Below, piece after piece: positions 56,599 through 64,000 of a stretch of DNA of 64,000 nucleotides. Both the position numbers and the translations under genes were made by a program. The notes under the pieces are model-generated. The model was given only the letters and a program-made list of their open reading frames with translations, was not told where the DNA came from and did not search any database. Position 1 is the stretch's first letter, and each line of letters opens with the position of its first letter. The DNA comes from Streptomyces mutabilis (GTDB lineage: Bacteria > Actinomycetota > Actinomycetes > Streptomycetales > Streptomycetaceae), in contig NZ_BMTT01000012.1 of NCBI RefSeq assembly GCF_014649815.1, positions 173,465 through 237,464 of the forward strand. Reading direction: 5' to 3'.

Positions 56599-58506
56599 TC
56601 AGCGGAGGAACACGTTGTCCGTGTCCTCCCACCCGGCAGGCTCCTCGGGCACCGTCCTCGGGCGGCGGTGCGACCGGGCCTCGTACATCGCGTCGATCTC
56701 GAAGGCGTAGGTCCGTACGATCTCGTCGCGCCGCAGCTTCATCGACGGGGTCAACAGCCCGTTGGCCACGTCGAACGGTTCGGGCAGGACGCGGAAGACG
56801 CGGATGGACTCCGAGCGCGACACAACGCTGTTGGCCGCCGCCACCGCCCGCGCCACCTCCTCGCGCAGCGCGTTCTCCTCCCGGGCCTCACGGGCCGGGG
56901 CGTCGCCCTGCAGCGCCAGACCCGCCCGCCAGTGGGTCAGGAAAGCCGGGTCGAGCGTGATCAGGGCACCGACGCAGGGCCGGTTGTCGCCCACCACCAC
57001 CGCCTGGTGGACGAGCGGATGCATGCGCAACCGCTGCTCCAGGGCCGCCGGAGCCACACTCTTGCCGCCGCTGGTGATGATGACGTCCTTCTTGCGCCCC
57101 GTGATCGCCAGGTAGTTCTCGTCGTCCAGGTGACCGAGGTCCCCGGTGGCCAGCCAGCCGCCGCGCAGCACGTCACGGGTGGCCTCCTCGTCGCCGAGGT
57201 ATCCCTGGAACAGGGACGGCCCGCGCACCAGGATCTCCCCGTCGTCGGCCACCCGAATCTCCATGCCGGGCAGGGGCTGACCGACCGTGCCGGACTTCTC
57301 CCGCCCGAAGGGCTGCATGGTCAGCCCGCCGCTGGTCTCGGTCAGCCCGTAGCCGTCGTGGACGTACACGCCGATACCTTCGTAGAAGAGGGACAGCTCG
57401 CGGCTGAGCGGCGAACCGCCGGAGGTCGCGCGGCGCACCCGGCCGCCCAGCGCGGCCCGCAGCCGACGGTAGACCGTGCGCTCGTACAGGGAGTGCTGGA
57501 GCCGGAGGTCGAACCCGGGCCCGGAACCCCGGCCCAGCCGCCGGCGCTCCAGCGCGGCGGCGAAGTCACGCGCCGTGTCGGCGGCCCGCTCGAACAGTGC
57601 TCCGCGGCCCGCCTTCTGGGCGGTGCGCAAGAAATTCTTGTAGAGCTTCTCCAGGACGGACGGCACCGCGTAGAAGTACGTCGGGCGGAAGGAACGCAGG
57701 GCCGAGGCGAGCGCCTCCTCGTTCATCGCGGGCTCGTGCGCCATGAGCAGTCCGCCCCGGACGCACAGATTCTGGATCATCAGCCCGTACACGTGCGAGA
57801 AGGGAAGGAAGGCGAGGACCGCGCCCTGCTCCCCGGGCGGCGCCACCGTGTGGCCCCACCCCTCGATCAGCGTGTCGCACGGACTCGCCAGCCCGCGGTG
57901 GCTCAGCGCGCAGCCGAGGGCCCGGCCTGAGGTGCCCGAGGTGTAGGCGACGACCGCCGTGGCGTCCGGCGGCACTATGCGGCGCATGGAGTCGACCGTC
58001 GCGTACGGAATGTACTCGCCGCGCGCCACCAGCGTGTCCAGCGCGCCCGCGTCCAACTGCCAGACGTGGCGCAGGGACGGCAGCGACGCGCACACCGAGC
58101 CGACCGTCATCACGCTCTGCTCGTCCTCGACCACCACGGCCACGCAGCCCGCGTCCCGCAGGATCCACTCGACCTGGTCGCGCGAGGAGGTCGGGTAGAT
58201 CGGCACCACCTCGGCGCCCACCGTCCACAGCGCGTAGCTGAAGACCGTCCACTCGTACCGGGTCCGCGCCAGGATCGCCACCCGGCCGCCCGGCGAGATC
58301 CCGCACGCGATCAAGCCCTTGGCGACGTCGACCACCTCGTCGCGGAACTCAACGGCCGTCACCTCCTGCCAGACGGGGGAGTCCGGCGTGGGACGACGGG
58401 CCAGCATCGGCAGGGTCGGCGTGCGGGCGGCCGTCTCGAAGAGGCTGTCGGCGAGCCCGCCCGTCAGGGGCCCGGCGGCCCGGGGAGCGAGAGCGGGGTC
58501 GAGCAT
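56599..58506 (-). CDS. Long-chain fatty acid-CoA ligase-like AMP-forming enzyme
   Basis: A 635-residue ANL-superfamily ligase that activates fatty acids to acyl-CoA with ATP. It contains the P-loop-like AYTSGTSGRALGCALSHRG (about 190-208), DGYGLTETSGG, LATGDLGHLDDENYLAITGR, KKDVIITSGGKSVAP and the catalytic Lys in TPSMKLRR (about 590). In the first motif the usual PKG reads ALG, so the conserved lysine is replaced by leucine. ATG 58506 follows AGGAG. It stands alone on its strand. Confidence 0.9.
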   Translation of the reverse strand: MLDPALAPRAAGPLTGGLADSLFETAARTPTLPMLARRPTPDSPVWQEVTAVEFRDEVVDVAKGLIACGISPGGRVAILARTRYEWTVFSYALWTVGAEVVPIYPTSSRDQVEWILRDAGCVAVVVEDEQSVMTVGSVCASLPSLRHVWQLDAGALDTLVARGEYIPYATVDSMRRIVPPDATAVVAYTSGTSGRALGCALSHRGLASPCDTLIEGWGHTVAPPGEQGAVLAFLPFSHVYGLMIQNLCVRGGLLMAHEPAMNEEALASALRSFRPTYFYAVPSVLEKLYKNFLRTAQKAGRGALFERAADTARDFAAALERRRLGRGSGPGFDLRLQHSLYERTVYRRLRAALGGRVRRATSGGSPLSRELSLFYEGIGVYVHDGYGLTETSGGLTMQPFGREKSGTVGQPLPGMEIRVADDGEILVRGPSLFQGYLGDEEATRDVLRGGWLATGDLGHLDDENYLAITGRKKDVIITSGGKSVAPAALEQRLRMHPLVHQAVVVGDNRPCVGALITLDPAFLTHWRAGLALQGDAPAREAREENALREEVARAVAAANSVVSRSESIRVFRVLPEPFDVANGLLTPSMKLRRDEIVRTYAFEIDAMYEARSHRRPRTVPEEPAGWEDTDNVFLR

Positions 58507-58657
58507 GCACTGGCTCCTGACATGTACGGACGGTGACACCACCGACGAGCACCGTTAACGGCGGTGCTGAATCTAGCCGAGGCGATGGTCACGAGGGGCC
58601 GGGACGGCAGAAGTGTTCCCGCGCGGTGATCCCGGCGGATCGGGGGACCCGTAGGGC

Positions 58658-58891
58658 ATGACTCACACGAATCCGGACCCGGAACCCGAACGCAGCACCG
58701 GACTGGAGCCGGGAGGCGGCGTGCCGCCCGGCGAGACCCCGCCCGGGGAGAGCAGCATGTCCGAGGCCGGCCCGTGGGAGGGGAACAACCCGCCCAAGGG
58801 CTGGGCCATGGCACCCCTGACGGTGATCCTCGTCCTCGTCGCGCTCGTCGCGGCGGGCTTCCTGGGATACGCCCTGGTCCTGATGCTCTGA
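58658..58891 (+). CDS. DUF6480-like small membrane protein
   Basis: A 77-residue protein: a Pro/Gly/Glu-rich hydrophilic N-terminus (EPERSTGLEPGGGVPPGETP) and one C-terminal membrane helix (LTVILVLVALVAAGFLGYAL). This arrangement is typical of the small DUF6480 family of actinobacteria, function unknown. ATG 58658 is the only reasonable start. It converges on the gene at 58932. Confidence 0.75.
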   Translation: MTHTNPDPEPERSTGLEPGGGVPPGETPPGESSMSEAGPWEGNNPPKGWAMAPLTVILVLVALVAAGFLGYALVLML

Positions 58892-58931
58892 GGCACGGCC
58901 GCGGAGCGCCGGTCCCCACCACCGGGGAGTC

Positions 58932-60023
58932 TCAGACCGCCTGCGTGCGCCGTACGCACTCGGTGACGACGTCCCGCAGGCTGCCGGTGCGCTCCAGCAG
59001 CTCGCGCTGCACCCGCGCCCCGTTGCCGTGCCGCAGCAGACGGGAGACACCGTCCCGCACGAGGTCGAGGTCGCCGCAGGCGGCGAGCGCCTCCCCGACG
59101 TGCTCCAGCAGCGCCCGTACGACCGTCTCGGCCGGCATCCGCCGCATCGTCGCCGGGTGCAGCAGCTCCTCCGTCAGCCCCGACCGGGCCGCCCGCCAGG
59201 CCGCGAGGCGCAGCAGGCTCACACTGTGCCCGGCCGGCGCGACACCCTCCCGCCACTCCCGCGCGGCCGTCTCCACCAGCGCCCGGGCGAGGGCCGCGAC
59301 GAGGGCGGCCGTCCCGGCGTCCAGGCAGACGTCGGCGACCCGGAACTCGACCGTGGGGTACCGCTGGGACAGCCGGACGTCGAAGTAGATCATCCCCTCG
59401 TCGAGGATGGTGCCCGTGGCGACCATGTCGGCGACCCGGCGGTGGTAGGTCTCGGCCGAGCCGAACAGCTCGGTCGGGCCGGCCGAGGGCCAGCGTTGCC
59501 AGACCCGGCTGCGATAGCTGCTGTACGCGGAGTCCTTGCCCTGCCAGAACGGGGAGTTCGCGCTCAGCGCGGCCAGCACCGACAGCCACGGCCGCACCCG
59601 GTCGATGACCGCCACGCCCTCCTCGTCGGACTCGACCGATACGTGCACGTGGCAGCCCAGGACCAGCTGCTCGTGGACCACCACGCCGTACTGGTCGGCC
59701 ATCCACCGGTAGCGGCGGTTCATGCCGACGGCCGGGCTGACCGGCAGCGGCGACGTGGCGAGCGCGGCGACGGCACAGCCGATGCCGCCCGCGTGCCGCG
59801 CGGCCTCCCCGCGGCAGCGGACGATCTCCGCGTGCAGACGCCCCATGTCCACCTGCGGATGCGTGGCGAACTCGAGCATCTGCTCGTGCAGTTCCTTCTC
59901 GAAGACGTCCTGCTCGGCGTCGTCCAGCGAGGCCCGGGCGAGCACGGCGGCGGACAGCGCCCGCGGCTCGCCGGTCTCGGGGTCGACCAGGAGGAGCTCT
60001 TCCTCCACTCCGACGGTGCGCAA
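58932..60023 (-). CDS. YbdK-type carboxylate-amine ligase (glutamate-cysteine ligase 2 family)
   Basis: A 363-residue protein of the GCS2/YbdK family. The N-terminus is TVGVEEELLLVDPETGEP; conserved parts include FEKELHEQMLEFATHPQVDM, LVLGCHVHVSVESDEEGVAV and YPTVEFRVADVCLDAGTAAL. These enzymes ligate glutamate and a thiol or amine with ATP; actinobacteria use mycothiol rather than glutathione, so the substrate here is unclear. The start is taken as TTG 60023, preceded by AAGGCGG. It is 112 bp downstream of glgB on the same strand. Confidence 0.86.
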   Translation of the reverse strand: MRTVGVEEELLLVDPETGEPRALSAAVLARASLDDAEQDVFEKELHEQMLEFATHPQVDMGRLHAEIVRCRGEAARHAGGIGCAVAALATSPLPVSPAVGMNRRYRWMADQYGVVVHEQLVLGCHVHVSVESDEEGVAVIDRVRPWLSVLAALSANSPFWQGKDSAYSSYRSRVWQRWPSAGPTELFGSAETYHRRVADMVATGTILDEGMIYFDVRLSQRYPTVEFRVADVCLDAGTAALVAALARALVETAAREWREGVAPAGHSVSLLRLAAWRAARSGLTEELLHPATMRRMPAETVVRALLEHVGEALAACGDLDLVRDGVSRLLRHGNGARVQRELLERTGSLRDVVTECVRRTQAV

Positions 60024-60135
60024 CGTGATGCCGCCTTTCTGTGGGCCCGGTCGCGGCGACGACGAGGCTGTCCCGTTCGTAGGACCACCGACTGCCCCGA
60101 GGGAGCGGCCGGACACCTGATCGCGCCGCCGAGCG

Positions 60136-62358
60136 TCACAGGGCGTACGGCACCAGCCACACCGTCGCCAGCGGAGGAAGCGTGATACGGATGATCCCGT
60201 TCTCCGGCTTGACGGGGTCCGGGTTGACCACGCCGCTGCCGCCGAAGTCCTCGGAGTCCGTGTTGAGGACCTCCTGCCAGGCGGTGGCGTAGTCGCCGAC
60301 GGCGAGCACGTATTCGTGGCGGACGACCGGCGAGAAGTTCGACACCGCGAGCAGGGGGGCACCGTCGGCGCCGAAGCGCAGGAAGGCGAAGACGTTGTCC
60401 TCGGCCGCGTCCACGGCGACCCACCGGAAACCGGCCGGGTCGGTGTCCCGCTCCCACAGGGCCGGGGTCCGTCCGTAGCGGGTGTTGAGCGCGCGAACCA
60501 GGTCCTGGACGCCGCGGTGGTCGCCCGCCGAGTGGTACCCCTCGTCCAGCAGCCACCACTCGGGGCCCTGCTTCTCCGACCACTCGGCACCCTGGCCGAA
60601 CTCCTGCCCCATGAAGAGGAGCTGCTTGCCGGGGTGGGCCCACATGAAGCCGAGGTAGGCGCGGACGTTCGCCCGCCGCTGCCACCAGTCTCCCGGCATC
60701 TTCGACACCAGCGCCTGCTTGCCGTGCACCACCTCGTCGTGGGAGATCGGCAGCACGTAGTTCTCGCTGTAGGCGTACACCATGGAGAAGGTCATCTCGT
60801 GGTGGTGGTACTTGCGGTGCACCGGCTCGTGGGCGACGTACTCCAGCGAGTCGTGCATCCAGCCCATGTTCCACTTCAGGCCGAAGCCGAGCCCGCCGGT
60901 GTCGGTCGGCCGGGTCACCCCGCCCCAGGCGGTGGACTCCTCGGCGATCGTCACCACGCCGGGGCAGCGCCGGTAGACCGTCGCGTTCATCTCCTGGAGG
61001 AACGCCATCGCCGCCAGATCCTCCCGGCCGCCGTACTGGTTGGGCTCCCACTGGCCCGAGTCGCGTGAGTAGTCCAGATAGAGCATCGAGGCGACCGCGT
61101 CCACGCGCAGCCCGTCGATGTGGAACTCCTCGCACCAGTACACGGCGTTCGCCACGAGGAAGTTGCGCACCTCGGTGCGGGCGAAGTCGAAGGTGTACGT
61201 CCCCCAGTCAGGGTGGGTCGCGCGCCGCTCGTCCCCGGGCTCGTACAGCGGGTCCCCGTCGAAGCGGGCCAGCGCCCAGTCGTCCTTCGGGAAGTGCGCC
61301 GGCACCCAGTCCATGATCACGCCGATCCCCGCCCGGTGCAGGGCGTCGACCAGGTAGCGGAAGTCGTCGGGTGAGCCGAGGCGCGCGGTCGGCGCGTAGA
61401 AGCCGGTGACCTGGTAGCCCCACGACGGGCCGTAGGGGTGTTCGGCGACCGGCATCAGCTCGACGTGGGTGAAGCCCAGGTCCTTGACGTAGGCGGGCAG
61501 CACGTCGGCCAGCTCACGGTAGGTCAGCTCCGGCCGCCAGGACGGCAGGTGAACCTCGTACACCGAGAACGGTGCTTCGTGCACGGGCGTGTCACCGCGG
61601 GTGCGCATCCACTCGGAGTCGCCCCACTCGTACTCCGACGAGGTCACCACGGAGGCGGTGTTCGGCGGTTCCTCCGCCGCACGGGCCATCGGGTCGGCCT
61701 TGAGGAACCGCTGCCCGTACCGGGAGTGGATCTCGAACTTGTACCGGGTGCCTTCGCCGACGCCCGGCAGGAACAGCTCCCACACCCCGGACGAACCCAT
61801 CGAGCGCATGGGGAACGCCGTGCCGTCCCAGTGGGTGAAGTCGGCGGCGACCCGCACCCCCTGGGCGTTCGGCGCCCACACCGTGAACCGGGTGCCCCTC
61901 ACGCCCTCGTGCGTCATCGGATGCGCACCGAGGGCCCGCCACAGCTGCTCGTGCCGGCCCTCGGTGATCAGGTGCAGGTCGAGGTCGCCGAGGGCGGGCA
62001 GGAAGCGGTACGGGTCGTGCGTCTCCTGCTCGCCCTCCTCGTACGCCACGACGAGGGTGTAGGCCGGGATCTCCCGCGACGGCAGCACACCGGAGAAGAG
62101 GCCGTCCCCGTCCGACACGAGGGCGTGGCGCTCGCCGTCGACGACCACGCTCACCTCGCGGGCGAACGGGCGCAGCGCCCGGAAGGCGACGCCGCCGGGG
62201 ACCGGGTGGGCACCGAGCAGCGCGTGCGGGTCGTGGTGGGCGCCCGCCAGCAGGCGCCCCCGGTCGGTCGGGTCGAGGGGCGGGGCGGTTCCGCACGCAC
62301 CGGGGGCGGGCGGGACGGGACCGGACGGCTCGGGGAGCGAGGTGTCGCGGAGGGCCAC
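60136..62358 (-). CDS. glgB: 1,4-alpha-glucan branching enzyme GlgB
   Basis: A 740-residue GH13 enzyme that makes alpha-1,6 branches in glucans. It has an N-terminal CBM48 region and the TIM-barrel catalytic sites: [14 protein letters not shown] (nucleophile Asp about 420), [10 protein letters not shown] (acid/base Glu about 472) and [11 protein letters not shown] (Asp about 541). GTG 62358 lies 3 bp after the pep2 stop, so pep2-glgB are coupled. In streptomycetes this set with TreS and GlgE turns trehalose into branched glucan. Confidence 0.93.
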   Translation of the reverse strand: MALRDTSLPEPSGPVPPAPGACGTAPPLDPTDRGRLLAGAHHDPHALLGAHPVPGGVAFRALRPFAREVSVVVDGERHALVSDGDGLFSGVLPSREIPAYTLVVAYEEGEQETHDPYRFLPALGDLDLHLITEGRHEQLWRALGAHPMTHEGVRGTRFTVWAPNAQGVRVAADFTHWDGTAFPMRSMGSSGVWELFLPGVGEGTRYKFEIHSRYGQRFLKADPMARAAEEPPNTASVVTSSEYEWGDSEWMRTRGDTPVHEAPFSVYEVHLPSWRPELTYRELADVLPAYVKDLGFTHVELMPVAEHPYGPSWGYQVTGFYAPTARLGSPDDFRYLVDALHRAGIGVIMDWVPAHFPKDDWALARFDGDPLYEPGDERRATHPDWGTYTFDFARTEVRNFLVANAVYWCEEFHIDGLRVDAVASMLYLDYSRDSGQWEPNQYGGREDLAAMAFLQEMNATVYRRCPGVVTIAEESTAWGGVTRPTDTGGLGFGLKWNMGWMHDSLEYVAHEPVHRKYHHHEMTFSMVYAYSENYVLPISHDEVVHGKQALVSKMPGDWWQRRANVRAYLGFMWAHPGKQLLFMGQEFGQGAEWSEKQGPEWWLLDEGYHSAGDHRGVQDLVRALNTRYGRTPALWERDTDPAGFRWVAVDAAEDNVFAFLRFGADGAPLLAVSNFSPVVRHEYVLAVGDYATAWQEVLNTDSEDFGGSGVVNPDPVKPENGIIRITLPPLATVWLVPYAL

Positions 62359-62361
62359 GGG

Positions 62362-63723
62362 TCAGTCTCCTCTCACGGCGAGTCGTTCGATCGCCGCCAT
62401 GGGTACGGGAAGCCAGTCGGGGCGGTGCCGGGCCTCGTACAGCACCTCATACACGGCGCGGTCCGTCTCGTAGGCGCGCAGCAGGCCGTGCTTCTTACGG
62501 GGGTCCCACCCGGCTCGGGCGGCGTAGCCCGCGCAGAAGGCCTCCCGGCAGCGGCGCGCCCACTCGGGACGCCACGGGCGGCGCTGCCGGGCGGCGTAGT
62601 CGAAGGAGCGCAGCATGCCCGCGATGTCGCGGACGGGGGAGTGGGCGCTGCGCCGTTCGGACAGCGGGCGCGACGGCTCACCCTCGAAGTCGATGACGAA
62701 CCAGTCCCGGCCGGCCCGCAGCACCTGTCCCAGGTGCAGGTCGCCGTGGATGCGCTGGGCGGGCGGCCCCGAGTCGCAGGTGGCCAGTGCCGCGAAGGCC
62801 GCCCGCAGCCCGGGGACGAAGGGCTGCAGCGCCGGTACGCAGTGCGCGGCGGCGGTCAGCCGCTCGGTCATCGCCGCCGCCGTGCGGCCGTTCTCCCCCG
62901 GGGCGCCGGACGGGAAGGCGTCGGCGAGCGCCAGGTGGACGTCCGCCATGGCCTGCCCGAGCTCGTGGGCCTGCAGGGTGAAGTCGTCCCCGGAGGCCAG
63001 CGCGTTCAGGGACAGGGTCCAACCGTCGGAGGCGTCGTCGAGGAACGGCTGGAGCACACCGAGGGTCGCCTCGTACGGATAGGTGGTCCGCATCCACGCC
63101 ACCGGCGCGGGGACCCGGCCGCAGCCCTGCCGGGCCAGCGCGTCCGGCACCTCCAGGTCCGGATTGACACCGGGCTGGATGCGCCGGAACAGCTTCAGGA
63201 TGAACTCGTCCCCGAAGATCAGCGACGAGTTGGACTGCTCGGCGTCCAGCAGCCGCGGCGCGAGCCCCCCGGGCACCGGCCGCGAGGGGTTGGCCTCGAA
63301 GCGCAGGGGGCCCGCCTTGCCGGGATGCCTGAGGCGTTCCAGAAGCAGCTGGGCCGTCCGGGGGTCGTGCAGGGCGTCGTAGACCGTCCGGCCGGCCAGC
63401 GGGCCGTCCTGCACCTGCCCGATGACGGCCCGGCCCAGGCGCGGAGAAGGGTGTTCGCGCACGCCGAGCAGCAGCTGGTAGCAGTCGCCGGCCGGGGGAG
63501 CGCCGCCCGGGGCGGGCACGGGGCCGTGCCCGGTGTGCACCAGGAGGTGCAGACAGCCCGGGAAGAGCTCGGTCATGGACAGCAGGCCGAGCTCGGCCAC
63601 GGGCCGGTCCTTGCCCGCGAACCAGCGCTGGCGCGGCAGCCACTCGCGCAGCAGCCCGCCGAGCGATGCCATGGGCTCGGCGAGACGGGTACGTCTCGGG
63701 CGCAGGGGTGCGGTCTTCGGCAT
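62362..63723 (-). CDS. pep2: Maltokinase (Pep2/Mak)
   Basis: A 453-residue kinase that phosphorylates maltose to maltose 1-phosphate, the donor for GlgE. The C-terminal lobe carries the phosphotransfer-like motifs RIHGDLHLGQVLRAGRDWFV and IDFEGEPSRPL; the N-lobe has LPRQRWFAGKDRPVAELGLL. Length and motifs fit the actinobacterial family. It lies between treS and glgB in the same direction, with ATG 63723 preceded by AAAGGA. Confidence 0.9.
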   Translation of the reverse strand: MPKTAPLRPRRTRLAEPMASLGGLLREWLPRQRWFAGKDRPVAELGLLSMTELFPGCLHLLVHTGHGPVPAPGGAPPAGDCYQLLLGVREHPSPRLGRAVIGQVQDGPLAGRTVYDALHDPRTAQLLLERLRHPGKAGPLRFEANPSRPVPGGLAPRLLDAEQSNSSLIFGDEFILKLFRRIQPGVNPDLEVPDALARQGCGRVPAPVAWMRTTYPYEATLGVLQPFLDDASDGWTLSLNALASGDDFTLQAHELGQAMADVHLALADAFPSGAPGENGRTAAAMTERLTAAAHCVPALQPFVPGLRAAFAALATCDSGPPAQRIHGDLHLGQVLRAGRDWFVIDFEGEPSRPLSERRSAHSPVRDIAGMLRSFDYAARQRRPWRPEWARRCREAFCAGYAARAGWDPRKKHGLLRAYETDRAVYEVLYEARHRPDWLPVPMAAIERLAVRGD

Positions 63724-63751
63724 GGTGACGCGTCCTTTCCTCGGCCCGCGC

Positions 63752-64000
63752 TCAAACGCGGCGGCCGATGCGGGATGCGACTCGGGTGAGCCGGAACCAG
63801 TAGAAGCCGTGGCCCCCGAGGGTCAGCAGGTACGGCAGCTCGCCTATCGCCGGGAAGCGGACCCCGCCGAACAGTTCCACCGGATGGCGTCCGGCGAACT
63901 CGCGCAGGTCCAGCTCGGTCGGCTGGGCGAACCGCGCGAAGTTGTGCACGCACAGCACCAGGTCGTCCTCGTACTCCCGCAGGAAGGCCAGTACGGCGGG
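63752..64000 (-). CDS. treS: Trehalose synthase TreS (C-terminal part, window edge)
   Basis: Eighty-two C-terminal residues of a GH13 trehalose synthase. They include LAFLREYEDDLVLCVHNFAR, ARFAQPTELDLREFAGRHPV, and the end LGGHGFYWFRLTRVASRIGRRV-type beta-rich tail common to TreS before Pep2. TreS interconverts trehalose and maltose. The gene continues beyond 64000. Its stop is 28 bp before the pep2 start, so treS-pep2-glgB form one operon; a glgE gene upstream is expected but not seen. Confidence 0.85.
   Translation of the reverse strand, partial: PAVLAFLREYEDDLVLCVHNFARFAQPTELDLREFAGRHPVELFGGVRFPAIGELPYLLTLGGHGFYWFRLTRVASRIGRRV

Overview
The window is very GC-rich, has strong third-position G/C bias, and carries Streptomyces hallmarks: an SsgA-like protein, a WhiB-like protein, PopR with ClpP3/ClpP4, many SigB-type partner-switching regulators, a streptophobe-family membrane protein and several actinobacterial DUFs. 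Gene content and order agree with what I remember of the right-arm region of the Streptomyces coelicolor/lividans chromosome (sigL, popR, clpP3P4, an RNase HI, ssgC, a wbl gene, sigM, stressosome genes, the glgB-pep2-treS block). That species-level placement is from memory, not from a search.

Layout. 1-6.1 kb: the tail of a gene, a decayed IS5-type transposase, then housekeeping enzymes (PPOX-like flavoprotein, glyoxalase-like protein, adenosine deaminase, DinB-like protein, a LysR/aldo-keto reductase pair, a SnoaL-like protein). 6.4-9.4 kb: an orphan protein, a large membrane protein and two coupled PRC-barrel proteins. 9.5-13 kb: a regulatory knot with an anti-sigma-type ATPase facing a SigB-family sigma factor (SigL), then popR facing the clpP4-clpP3 operon, whose promoter region carries an exact PopR operator. 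13-31 kb: metabolic and stress genes (PhnB-like, RNase HI, FAD enzymes, aldo-keto reductase, SsgC, F420 oxidoreductase, threonine dehydratase, AIM24, Usp, metallo-beta-lactamase fold enzyme, AlkB, TetR plus flavin dehydrogenase, DUF488, WhiB-like, an ArgP/LysE pair). 31-34.9 kb: an MFS exporter, a cyclic-nucleotide-binding protein and an amino acid decarboxylase frameshifted by a 19-bp tandem duplication. 35-42.3 kb: a second ATPase/sigma pair (SigM), small proteins, DUF1206, FUSC and type II NADH dehydrogenase.

42.5-56 kb is the most striking part. It holds a translationally coupled stressosome operon in the order RsbR, RsbS, RsbT, an RsbT-RsbX-like fusion, and a GAF/PP2C phosphatase. Next come a free STAS protein, an 830-residue PAS/PP2C phosphatase, a soluble 1332-residue hybrid histidine kinase with a HAMP array encoded by exact 276-bp periodic DNA, and two more anti-sigma-type ATPases. 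With the two sigma factors upstream this looks like a stress-signalling island. 56-64 kb: a broken DUF4190 gene, a fatty acyl-CoA ligase, a small membrane protein, a YbdK-type glutamate-cysteine ligase, and the glucan/trehalose genes glgB, pep2 and treS (the last cut by the window edge).

Several genes are visibly broken: the transposase (at least four frameshifts), DUF6098 (four alternating frameshifts), a glyoxalase/CAP chimera, the decarboxylase (19-bp duplication) and DUF4190 (in-frame TGA). No rRNA, tRNA, CRISPR array, prophage or large biosynthetic gene cluster was seen.
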